Source: an uncultured Clostridium sp. (lineage in GTDB: Bacteria; Bacillota; Clostridia; TANB77; CAG-508). From it: 63,588 nucleotides of DNA. This document shows positions 22,568 to 31,125 of this stretch, piece by piece. The notes beneath the pieces are model-generated. The model saw only the letters and a program-made list of their open reading frames with translations, made no database searches and was not told where the DNA came from. Position numbers and translations under genes: made by a program. The number at the start of each line of letters is the position of its first letter. Position 1 is the stretch's first letter. The DNA lies in the NCBI GenBank assembly GCA_900554175.1, contig USGK01000006.1, forward strand, positions 1 through 63,588, written 5' to 3'.

Positions 22568-25303
22568 ATGGAAGAAAAATGGTATAATAAAACAGTAGAG
22601 GAAACAGAAGAATATTTACAAACCAATATAAGAGAAGGTCTTTCAAGTTTGGAAGTAAAAAAAAGACAAGAGGAAAATGGGTACAACGAACTTAAGGCCG
22701 AAAAGAAGAAATCATTATTTGTAAAATTTTTAGAGCAATTTAGGGACTTTATGATAATTGTATTAATAATAGCAGCAATTGTTTCTGGAATAATAGGAGT
22801 TGCACAAGGTGAAGGCATTACAGATACTATAATAATTTTAATCGTTGTAATTGTTAATGCAATAATAGGTGTAGCACAAGAAGCAAAAGCAGAGAAATCA
22901 TTAGAGGCACTTCAAAAACTTAGTGGACATGAAGCAAAAGTTTTAAGAGACGGAAATATCCAAACTATTCCTGCAAGAGAATTAGTAGAAGGTGATATTG
23001 TAGTTTTAGATACAGGTGACTATATCCCGGCAGACCTAAGAATCTTTGAAGCAATTAATTTAAAATCTCAAGAATCTTCATTGACAGGGGAATCCGTTCC
23101 CGTAGAAAAAGAAGCAAGCAAAATAGAAAATGAAAATGTTCCTATTGGGGATAGAATAAATATGCTATTTTCATCAAGTTTAGTAACATATGGTAGAGGT
23201 AAAGGAATTGTTGTAGAAACAGGGATGAAGACTGAAGTAGGTAAAATTGCTGAGATAATTTCAGGAACAGAAAAGCAAGAAACTCCTTTACAAAAAAAAT
23301 TAAATAGTTTAGGAAAGACCCTTGGAATAGTTGCACTTGTTATTTGTGTTATTATATTTATAATTGGATTAATACAAGGTAAAGAAATTATTTCAATGTT
23401 TATGACAGCTGTAAGTTTAGCTGTTGCAGCAATTCCAGAAGGATTAGCAGCAGTTTCTACTATAGTATTAGCAATAGGCGTTCAAAAAATGGTAAACAAA
23501 AATGCTATAATAAAAAGATTACCAGCTGTTGAAACTTTAGGAAGTAGTTCAGTTATATGTTCAGATAAAACAGGTACTTTAACACAAAATAAAATGACAG
23601 TACAAAAAATATATGTAAATAGCACAGTTTATGATGTGTGCAATATTAACGAAGAAGATGAGTTTGTTAAATATAATAAAGATAATCAAGAGGTTAAACT
23701 TTTGGTATATAATGGAATGCTATGTAATGACACAAAAATTGCGGATGATGGAACTTTGACTGGAGATCCAACAGAAACAGCATTAGTAGATATTGCTTTA
23801 AAAATGGGATTTAGTAAGAATATTTATAATGAATTATCAAGAGTAGATGAAATTCCATTTGACTCAGAAAGAAAATTAATGACAACGGTCCATAAACAAG
23901 GAGATAAGTATTTAGTATTTACTAAAGGTGGTGTTGATGAACTATTAGAGAAGTGTGTTTCATATATAGATCATGGAGATATAAATCAAGATTTAAAAAG
24001 TTTTATACCAACAATTCAAAATGTTAACGAATTAATGGCAAAAGATGCTTTAAGAGTATTAGCATTTGGATATAAAGAATTAGACCATAAACCACAAAAA
24101 GAAGAAATGGAAAACAATTTAATTTATGTTGGTATGTATGGAATGATAGATCCTCCAAGAGAGGAAGCAAAAATAGCAGTAGAAAAATGTAAAGCTGCAG
24201 GAATAAAAACTGTAATGATAACAGGAGATCATAAAATTACAGCAACAGCGATTGCAAAGAAATTAGGAATATTGGAAAATGAAAACGAAGCTATAACAGG
24301 GACAGAATTAGACAAGATGTCTGATGAAGACTTAGAAAAAAATATAAAAAATTATTCAGTATATGCTAGAGTTGCACCTGAACACAAAGTAAGAATAGTA
24401 AAAGCATGGCAAAAAAATGGAGAAATTGTTGCTATGACAGGTGATGGTGTAAATGATAGTCCTGCACTTAAAACGGCTGATATTGGATGTGCAATGGGGA
24501 TTGTAGGAACTGACGTTGCAAAAGAAGCTGCTGATGTAATTTTAACAGATGATAATTTCGCTACGGTTGTATCTGCTGTTGAAGAAGGACGTAGAATATA
24601 TGATAATATTTTAAAAGTAATTCAATTTTTACTTTCAAGTAATATTGGTGAAATAGTAGTATTACTTTTAGCAACATTATTCTCAACAGTTATTGCAAAA
24701 TTAACAGGTATTTCAGATGTAACAAGTTTAGAAATTTTACTTCCAATACACATTTTATGGATAAACTTGGTTACAGACTCGCTTCCTGCATTAGCATTAG
24801 CATTTGACCCAGCAAATTCTGATATAATGACAAGAAAACCTTTAAAACAGTCAAAGGGGATATTTACAAAAGGAATGACATTTAGAATAGTTTATCAAGG
24901 AATTATGATTGGTTTAATTACTTTAGCTGCATTTGTAATTGGATTAAAAACAACAACTACTCCAATAGATGGACTTACACTTGACCAAAGTAAAATAGAA
25001 GTAGGACAAACTATGGCATTTATAGTTTTAGCTTTATCTGAACTTGTTCATGTATTTAATATTAGAGATAATAAAAAATCAATATTTAAGACAAATGTAT
25101 TTAATAATGGAATTCTTATAGGAGCAACTATAATTTCGGCTTGTCTAATGTTTGTAATACTATTTATTCCTACATTAAGAAATATATTTAGTATACCAGT
25201 TTTACCAGCAAATAATATTTTAGAAACAATATTACTTGTATTTTCTCCAATTATTATTGTTGAAATTTTTAAACTATTCAAAATAAATACAATTGATGAA
25301 TAA
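22568..25303 (+). CDS. P-type Ca2+-transporting ATPase (P2 type), copy 2
   Basis: A 911-aa cation pump with the same domain order as the 4715 gene: TGE actuator motif (SSLTGESVPV near 174), AAIPEGLAAVS in M4, SDKTGTLTQNKM (Asp near 333), MITGDHKIT, MTGDGVNDSPAL, and the M6 site NLVTDSLPALALAFDP. It has an extra stretch after M6/M7 (IDGLTLDQSKIEV), probably an outside loop, which explains the greater length. The Ca2+ type follows from the M4 and M6 motifs; Mn2+ is possible. No promoter is visible between it and the spoVG terminator 20 nt upstream of its start, so expression may depend on read-through. Confidence 0.93.
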   Translation: MEEKWYNKTVEETEEYLQTNIREGLSSLEVKKRQEENGYNELKAEKKKSLFVKFLEQFRDFMIIVLIIAAIVSGIIGVAQGEGITDTIIILIVVIVNAIIGVAQEAKAEKSLEALQKLSGHEAKVLRDGNIQTIPARELVEGDIVVLDTGDYIPADLRIFEAINLKSQESSLTGESVPVEKEASKIENENVPIGDRINMLFSSSLVTYGRGKGIVVETGMKTEVGKIAEIISGTEKQETPLQKKLNSLGKTLGIVALVICVIIFIIGLIQGKEIISMFMTAVSLAVAAIPEGLAAVSTIVLAIGVQKMVNKNAIIKRLPAVETLGSSSVICSDKTGTLTQNKMTVQKIYVNSTVYDVCNINEEDEFVKYNKDNQEVKLLVYNGMLCNDTKIADDGTLTGDPTETALVDIALKMGFSKNIYNELSRVDEIPFDSERKLMTTVHKQGDKYLVFTKGGVDELLEKCVSYIDHGDINQDLKSFIPTIQNVNELMAKDALRVLAFGYKELDHKPQKEEMENNLIYVGMYGMIDPPREEAKIAVEKCKAAGIKTVMITGDHKITATAIAKKLGILENENEAITGTELDKMSDEDLEKNIKNYSVYARVAPEHKVRIVKAWQKNGEIVAMTGDGVNDSPALKTADIGCAMGIVGTDVAKEAADVILTDDNFATVVSAVEEGRRIYDNILKVIQFLLSSNIGEIVVLLLATLFSTVIAKLTGISDVTSLEILLPIHILWINLVTDSLPALALAFDPANSDIMTRKPLKQSKGIFTKGMTFRIVYQGIMIGLITLAAFVIGLKTTTTPIDGLTLDQSKIEVGQTMAFIVLALSELVHVFNIRDNKKSIFKTNVFNNGILIGATIISACLMFVILFIPTLRNIFSIPVLPANNILETILLVFSPIIIVEIFKLFKINTIDE

Positions 25304-25345
25304 AGATAGTTATGCAATAAATAAAAGTGATAATAAAAAGTAAAA

Positions 25346-25388
25346 AAATTTCGAATTATATTTTTATATAATTCGAAATTTTTTTTAA
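25346..25388. terminator. bidirectional terminator between P-ATPase and YvlD-like gene
   Basis: A perfect 16-bp stem, 25346-25361 with 25366-25381, has an A-run before it and a T-run after it and lies between two converging genes. Confidence 0.9.
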
Positions 25389-25390
25389 AA

Positions 25391-25768
25391 CTACATTTGT
25401 TGATTTCCAGGTATAAAGTAATCAACGACACCATAAATTAAAGCACCTATTATTGCTGCCATCCATGAAATTGAATATCCTGCAACAAAAAATTGAGTAA
25501 CATATAAAATTATTGCAGATAAAGCAAAGCCTACGAATCCTTTACCAAAAGGACTAGCATCTAAGCCAGTAAATTTTATAATTAAGTAGTCCATAACAGC
25601 TAAAACAACAGCCGCAATAATTAAAGACCAAATATTATTTATGCTAAATCCAGGTGTGAAAAATGCAGTTATAGCTAAAACGACGGCAGAAGCAATAAGT
25701 CTTCCAACTATTTGCCATGCAGTACTTGTGCCACTTCCTTGATTTGCATTGCTTTGTGCATTTGACAT
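25391..25768 (-). CDS. YvlD-like 4-TM membrane protein (phage holin superfamily IV, PF04020)
   Basis: A 125-aa protein with a polar Ser/Asn/Gln N-terminus (about 1-18) and four hydrophobic helices. Typical features are FFTPGFSINNIWSLIIAAVVLAV-like sequence after helix 1 and GFALSAIILYVTQFFVAGY in the third helix. The family is named after phage holins but chromosomal members such as YvlD are linked to envelope stress, not lysis. No lysis or phage gene is nearby. The ATG has GGAGG eight bases upstream. It is a single-gene unit. Confidence 0.82.
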   Translation of the reverse strand: MSNAQSNANQGSGTSTAWQIVGRLIASAVVLAITAFFTPGFSINNIWSLIIAAVVLAVMDYLIIKFTGLDASPFGKGFVGFALSAIILYVTQFFVAGYSISWMAAIIGALIYGVVDYFIPGNQQM

Positions 25769-26011
25769 GATTAATCCTCCTATTTTAAAAAATTTCTAGT
25801 AAATATATTAGAATATAGAAATATTTTTTACAAAAAAAATTATTTTATTCACTTTTTCCTGTCTAAAGGAGTTTTACAAGAAAAAGCATTAAAAATAAAA
25901 TTCGATCAGTTATGTTTTTAATAAGAAAAAACAATTAATTAGTTAGTAAAATGTTTTAGAATAATATATATTTTTTTTGGTAAAATAATAAAAAAATGGA
26001 GGAAATATAAA

Positions 26012-26695
26012 ATGTTAATAATTTTTTTTAGGTCAATAATTTTATATATAGTTGTTCTTGTTGTTATGAGAATGATGGGAAAGCGTGAAATTGGACAACT
26101 TCAACCATTTGAACTTGCAATAGCAATAATGATAGCTGATTTAGCTTCAATTCCAATGTCTGACACTGGTATTCCAATATCAAATGGAATAATACCAATA
26201 TTGGGGCTTTTACTTATGCATCTAGCTATTTCAATGATAAATATTAAAAGTATTAGAGCTAGAGGATTTATTTGTGGAAAGCCTAGAATTTTAATATATA
26301 GAGGTAGAATAGATGAAGAGGCTTTGAAAAAGGAGAGATTTACAATAGGAGAGCTACAAGAAAGATTAAGAAACCAAAATGTATCATGTCTTGGAGATGT
26401 TGAATATGCAATTTTAGAAACAAGTGGACAAGTAACTGTAATAGAAAAGCCAAATAAAAGAAAATTAATTCCAGAGGATTTAGGCATAATGCCGGATTAT
26501 GAGGGTATTCCGTATGATTTAGTTGTAGATGGAAAAATTATGAGTAACAATCTAAAAGCAATAGGAAAAAATTATGCGTGGTTAAAAAAAGAAGTAAATA
26601 AATTTAAAATGAATCCAGAAGACGCTTTAATTGTTACATTTGATGGCAAAGGACAGATTTTTTGCCAAAAAAAGAACGAGAAAAAGAATAATTAA
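26012..26695 (+). CDS. DUF421 (YetF-type) membrane protein
   Basis: A 227-aa protein with three N-terminal membrane helices and a cytoplasmic C-terminal domain. The family mark is VMRMMGKREIGQLQPFELA near residues 18-36, then IADLASIPMSD. The C-terminal domain begins near RARGFICGKPRILIYRG with the usual LKKERFTIGELQERLRNQ and GDVEYAILETSGQ. YetF-like proteins are linked to spores or germinant passage in some Bacillus, but a general function is not known. The ATG is 12 nt after ATGGAGG. It is followed by DUF4363, its usual partner in Clostridia. Confidence 0.9.
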   Translation: MLIIFFRSIILYIVVLVVMRMMGKREIGQLQPFELAIAIMIADLASIPMSDTGIPISNGIIPILGLLLMHLAISMINIKSIRARGFICGKPRILIYRGRIDEEALKKERFTIGELQERLRNQNVSCLGDVEYAILETSGQVTVIEKPNKRKLIPEDLGIMPDYEGIPYDLVVDGKIMSNNLKAIGKNYAWLKKEVNKFKMNPEDALIVTFDGKGQIFCQKKNEKKNN

Positions 26696-26774
26696 AAAAA
26701 GAAGATTTAATTAAGTAATTTTATTTAAGATAAATGAAAGGAGAGTATGATTATAAACATCATACAGAAATTTA

Positions 26775-27167
26775 ATGTATAAAGAATTAATTATATGTAT
26801 TATTATTGTTTTTAGTATTTTTGCTTTAGACTATATATCACAAAGTTATACAAAAAAAAGTGTTGAAACTATAATGATAAAAATTGAAGAGATAAAGGAA
26901 GAAAGTGAAAAAATAGATAAAGAAGATGAAAATAAAATAATAAGTAAAATGGATGACACTTTTAATATCTGGAATAAACACCAAAAAATATTAGCTATAT
27001 ATATTGAACATAATGAACTTGAAAAAGTTGAGGCAAATTTTGTTGAGTGTAAGAGTTTTATAGAACAAAAGGATTATGTAATGGCTATAAACTCAATTGA
27101 TAAAACAATATTTTCACTTAATCATTTGACAGATAAATATTCATTAAATATTATTAATATTTTTTAG
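26775..27167 (+). CDS. DUF4363 membrane-anchored helical protein
   Basis: A 130-aa protein with one N-terminal membrane helix (about 4-22) and an outside all-helical domain rich in Lys and Glu. The pattern KKSVETIMIKIEEIKEESE, then NIWNKHQKILAIYIEHNELEKVE and a short C-terminal helix, is that of DUF4363. Members are typically encoded right after DUF421 proteins, as here (79 nt gap), so the two probably form a complex. The ribosome site is weak in the last 20 nt before ATG 26775. Confidence 0.8.
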   Translation: MYKELIICIIIVFSIFALDYISQSYTKKSVETIMIKIEEIKEESEKIDKEDENKIISKMDDTFNIWNKHQKILAIYIEHNELEKVEANFVECKSFIEQKDYVMAINSIDKTIFSLNHLTDKYSLNIINIF

Positions 27168-27250
27168 AGATCTTGTCTTATTTTAGAGTTATAAATTTTT
27201 ATTTAGTTTAAAATTATATCTAGTTGTATTTAGTACAAAATTTAGTAAAA

Positions 27251-27290
27251 AATCTAAAATAATTGCACTTTTTTTAGATTATCTCTTTTA
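27251..27290 (+). terminator. possible terminator after DUF4363
   Basis: AATCTAAAA (27251-27259) can pair with TTTTAGATT (27272-27280), with an imperfect T-rich tail. The stem is weak and AT-only apart from one GC pair per arm. Confidence 0.4.
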
Positions 27291-27347
27291 AATTTAATAA
27301 TTATTTGATACAATGTGAAAGTAATTAAATAAGTAGGAGATAATTTA

Positions 27348-29621
27348 ATGAATGAATTTAAATTTGAACTAGAACCAGGAAAAAAAATAAATAATAAAAT
27401 GGAATATATTGAAAAAAATCCAATAATTTCAGTTATTGTACCATTTTATAATAGTAAGAAATATATAGAACAAACTATTAGATCAATTTTGAATCAAACA
27501 TTTCCATATTATGAAGTGTTGATAATTGATGATGGATCAAAGGACAAGGAATCATTAGAGAAATTAGAAAGAGTAAAAAAATTAGATAAAAGAATAAAAG
27601 TGTTCCATAAAAATAATGAGGGATTAGCTGCAACAAGAGACTTTGGAGCAGCTAAATCTTCAGAAAGTTGTGAATATTTAATGTTTATAGATGATGACGA
27701 CTTAATAGAACCGACTTTTTTAGAATGTGCGTATTGGACTTTAGAGACAAATAAAGATGCGGCATGGGCATATTCAGATTCTATAGGGTTTGAAGGTCAA
27801 GAGTATTTATGGAATAAATATTTTGACTCAGAAAAATTAAAAAAAGTAAATGAATTAATATCACAATCATTGGTTAGAAAAAGCGATTTCAAGCTTGTTA
27901 GAGGTTATGAACTAAGAGAAAAGGCAGTAAATGAAGACTGGAATTTTTGGCTAAAACTAATATCAAAGAATAAAAGACCTGTACATATGAGTTTTTATGG
28001 ACAATGGTATAGAAGAAAATCAATCGGAGAACTTCAAAGATCTAAAGACAATAGAAAAAGATCTTTAGAAATAATAAATCAAACAGCAAGCAAAATAAAA
28101 CAGAAAGTAGAAGCTATACAATATCCTAGATATAATTACAATTATGATATTATACAAGAAGAAGTAGAAGATATAATAATACCAAAGCAAATGGAGGAAA
28201 ATAATAAAATAAATATATTATTTATAATTCCTTGGATGATAACTGGGGGGGCAGATTTATTTAACCTGAATTTAATAAAAGGACTGGATAAAAATAAATT
28301 TTCTGTAACGATAATTACCACCGAACCAAATAAGAATGTTTTAAGACAATATTTTGAAAAAAGCGAAGATAATCAAGAACTAGCCAAAGTATATGATTTA
28401 ACGTCATTTTTGGATCAAAAGTATTGGGTAGCTTTTATAAATTATATTATACAAAAGGATAATATAAATATAATATTAAATTCGAATAGTAAGACAGGAT
28501 ATTCAATGTTACCATATTTAAAAAGTAAATATCCAAACATTCCAATTATAGACTATGTACATATGGAAGAATGGTATAACAGAAATGGTGGATATTCAAG
28601 ATATTCTGCGATGTATGAATCTGTAATTGATAAAACTTTAGTATGTAATGAAAATAGTAGAAAAATATTAATAGATTATTTTAAGAAAAATAAAGATGAA
28701 GTAGAAACTGTTTATATAGGGGTTAATGAAAAAGAATTCAATCCTTCAAATTATGACAAAGAAAATTTAAAAAATAAATATTTAGGATTAGAAAAGGATA
28801 AAAAAGTATTAGCATATATTTGTAGAATATCAGAACAGAAAAGACCTATGTTATTTTTAGAAATAATAGCTAAGTTAAAAGAAAAAAGAAAAGATATTAA
28901 AGTTTTTGTTGTTGGCGACGGAAATCTTTTAAATAAAATGAAGGAAAGAGCAAAAAAATTACATATATATGATGATATTATTTTTACAGGAAATTTACAA
29001 AATACTGCTGAAATTTATAGCATAAGTGATGTAACTATAAATTGTTCAATAAAAGAAGGATTAGCATTAACATCATATGAATCATTAAGTATGGGTGTTC
29101 CTGTTATTTCAAGCGATGTTGGTGGACAAAAAGAGCTGATTAAAGAAAATGTTGGAAAAATAATAGAATCTAAACAAGATGAAAGAGATGTTTATTCTGA
29201 AAATTATAGTAAGAATGAAATAAATAACTATGTTGATTCAATAAATGAAGTATTAGATAATATTAATATATATAAAAATAATTGCAGAAAAATTATATTA
29301 GATTATTTTACAATTGAGAAAATGATAGAAAAGATGTCGTATATATTGAAAGAAGTATATGAGAAACCTAATCAACAAAAAATTAAAAATGGAAGAGACT
29401 TAAAAAATAATATAAATCTATGTAAAGAATTAATTACAGCAAATTTTAAAATGGATGAAATAGAATACAAATGGGAATGCTCAGAATATGAAAGAAAAAT
29501 GTATGGACGAGCTTATTCAATTCAAGGAATGAATTACAAAAATGAATTGCTAAAAGAAAAGTTATGGAAAATTCCTGGGTGGAGAAAATTCATACAATTA
29601 GTACATAAATTAAGAAAATAA
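27348..29621 (+). CDS. two-domain glycosyltransferase (GT2 + GT4)
   Basis: A 757-aa protein combining two enzymes. Residues about 24-255 form a GT2 (GT-A) domain: SVIVPFYNSKKYIEQTIRSI, IIDDGSKD and the metal-binding FIDDDD near 115, with EDWNFWLKL as acceptor-side motif. Residues about 287-690 form a GT4 (GT-B) domain: FIIPWMITGGADLF, ICRISEQKRPMLFLEI, VVGDGNLL and E-x7-E in EGLALTSYES near 569. Such double enzymes can add two sugars in turn to a wall polymer repeat unit. It ends with a short helical tail. It is the first gene of the wall-polysaccharide cluster, with GTAGGAG upstream and no clear promoter. Confidence 0.88.
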   Translation: MNEFKFELEPGKKINNKMEYIEKNPIISVIVPFYNSKKYIEQTIRSILNQTFPYYEVLIIDDGSKDKESLEKLERVKKLDKRIKVFHKNNEGLAATRDFGAAKSSESCEYLMFIDDDDLIEPTFLECAYWTLETNKDAAWAYSDSIGFEGQEYLWNKYFDSEKLKKVNELISQSLVRKSDFKLVRGYELREKAVNEDWNFWLKLISKNKRPVHMSFYGQWYRRKSIGELQRSKDNRKRSLEIINQTASKIKQKVEAIQYPRYNYNYDIIQEEVEDIIIPKQMEENNKINILFIIPWMITGGADLFNLNLIKGLDKNKFSVTIITTEPNKNVLRQYFEKSEDNQELAKVYDLTSFLDQKYWVAFINYIIQKDNINIILNSNSKTGYSMLPYLKSKYPNIPIIDYVHMEEWYNRNGGYSRYSAMYESVIDKTLVCNENSRKILIDYFKKNKDEVETVYIGVNEKEFNPSNYDKENLKNKYLGLEKDKKVLAYICRISEQKRPMLFLEIIAKLKEKRKDIKVFVVGDGNLLNKMKERAKKLHIYDDIIFTGNLQNTAEIYSISDVTINCSIKEGLALTSYESLSMGVPVISSDVGGQKELIKENVGKIIESKQDERDVYSENYSKNEINNYVDSINEVLDNINIYKNNCRKIILDYFTIEKMIEKMSYILKEVYEKPNQQKIKNGRDLKNNINLCKELITANFKMDEIEYKWECSEYERKMYGRAYSIQGMNYKNELLKEKLWKIPGWRKFIQLVHKLRK

Positions 29622-29627
29622 AATTTG

Positions 29628-29656
29628 TTGACAATAGATTTAATAGAGGTTATAAT
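29628..29656 (+). promoter_or_regulatory. consensus sigma-A promoter inside the polysaccharide cluster
   Basis: TTGACA at 29628-29633 and TATAAT at 29651-29656, both perfect, spacer 17. It is the best promoter in the window and begins 7 nt after the first cluster gene. Confidence 0.88.
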
Positions 29657-29687
29657 GTTTTAGAAATAAGTCTATGTGGGTGATGTA

Positions 29688-31103
29688 ATGAAAAATATTT
29701 TATTGTGTAATAATGCTATGGGAATTGGTGGAGTAGAAACAGTAATATTAAATCAAGTTACTGCTTTTACTAAAAGAGGATATAATGTATATGTTGCAGC
29801 TGGAAATGGAAAATATTCTAATAAAGTTGAAGAGTTGGGAGGAAAATTTATAGAATTTGAATACCCAGAAGAAAATGAAATAAATGAAGAAAGAGTAAAG
29901 AATTTAGTTAAAATAATACAAGAAAGACAAATAACAGAAATTCATATACATAAATATCAATGTATTCCTTCAACTATGCTAGCAGCTTTTCTGACAAATA
30001 TACCATATTTTGCTTATGAACATGGAATAAGAGACACAAAAAAATATTATACATGGAATTATCCTTTATATAAAATGTTGTTTCCTATTTATTTTTCTAA
30101 TGCTTATAAAATAATTGCGATAACACCTAAAGTGGCAGAACTTACAGAAAATGAATATGGAATACCTAAAGAAAAATATAAAATTATCCATAATGGAATA
30201 GACTTTGAAGAATATAATAATTCTACACCAAATTATTCAGGAAGTATAAATAATATTTATATAATATCAAGACTTAGTGAGGAAAAGTTAAGTGCAATAT
30301 TAGAAGGAATAGAAATATTTAAAAAAATATTAAAAAATAATCCAAATGCCAAGCTAAATATAATTGGAGGAGGAGAGCAGAAAGAAAAAATAATACAATA
30401 TCTTAATCAAAGCCAATTACAATATAGTGAAAATAATGGAGAAATCAATAATGAATTTACAGTTAATTTATTAGGTGAACAAACAGATATAATTAAGTAT
30501 CTTAAAAAAGCAGATTTATTATTAGGTGTAGATAGATGTATATTAGAAGCTATAGCAATGAAAGTTCCTGCTGTAATTACAGGATATAATGGAATTAAGG
30601 GGGTAGTTTCAAAAGATAATATTTATGTAGCATTAGAAGAAAATTTTTCAGGTGATAATATGAAAACTATTACTATTGAAGATTGTATTGATGAAATATA
30701 TAAGTTAAAAGAAAATAAAGAAGAAATAGTAAATGAGAATTATAAAGTAGCCCAAGAAAAGCTAGATTGTTACAAAAATTACATTAACATTCCTGAAAAT
30801 TCAAAAATTGATTTTGAATGGTTAAGTTTTTTCAATTTAATAAAGAAAAATTCAGATTTAATAGAGGAACAATATAAGGATATTAAAGGTAAATATGATT
30901 GGATTCAAAAGATAGAAAAGGAAAATAAGGATTTGTATGAAGAAAAAGGGGAATTAGAAAAAAAAATAGAAAAACATTTTCAAGAAGAACAACAACTTCA
31001 AGAAAAAAATGAAAAATTACAAGAAGAATTAAGAAATGTATATAACAGCAAAAGATGGAAATATACAGAAAAATTGAGTAATTTTTTTCATAATAAAAAC
31101 TAA
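29688..31103 (+). CDS. GT4 family glycosyltransferase with C-terminal coiled coil
   Basis: A 471-aa enzyme. The N-terminal domain starts NILLCNNAMGIGGVETVIL, the usual GGxE donor loop. The second domain has IISRLSEEKL, NIIGGGEQK and LLGVDRCILEAIAMKVPAVITG, where the first Glu of the E-x7-E motif is missing, as in the GRxxLEA subgroup. Residues about 400-460 are a Glu/Lys/Gln coiled coil, and the end KRWKYTEKLSNFF is typical of wall and capsule glycosyltransferases. ATG 29688 is chosen over the GTG at 29676 because GGGTGA lies between them. Driven by the consensus promoter just upstream. Confidence 0.88.
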   Translation: MKNILLCNNAMGIGGVETVILNQVTAFTKRGYNVYVAAGNGKYSNKVEELGGKFIEFEYPEENEINEERVKNLVKIIQERQITEIHIHKYQCIPSTMLAAFLTNIPYFAYEHGIRDTKKYYTWNYPLYKMLFPIYFSNAYKIIAITPKVAELTENEYGIPKEKYKIIHNGIDFEEYNNSTPNYSGSINNIYIISRLSEEKLSAILEGIEIFKKILKNNPNAKLNIIGGGEQKEKIIQYLNQSQLQYSENNGEINNEFTVNLLGEQTDIIKYLKKADLLLGVDRCILEAIAMKVPAVITGYNGIKGVVSKDNIYVALEENFSGDNMKTITIEDCIDEIYKLKENKEEIVNENYKVAQEKLDCYKNYINIPENSKIDFEWLSFFNLIKKNSDLIEEQYKDIKGKYDWIQKIEKENKDLYEEKGELEKKIEKHFQEEQQLQEKNEKLQEELRNVYNSKRWKYTEKLSNFFHNKN

Positions 31104-31125
31104 ATTTAGAAATGAGGGAAAATAA

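Noticed and set aside
25391..25768. Phage remnant, from the holin-like family name.
   Set aside because: Chromosomal YvlD-type proteins share this family; there are no phage, integrase or lysis genes around it.
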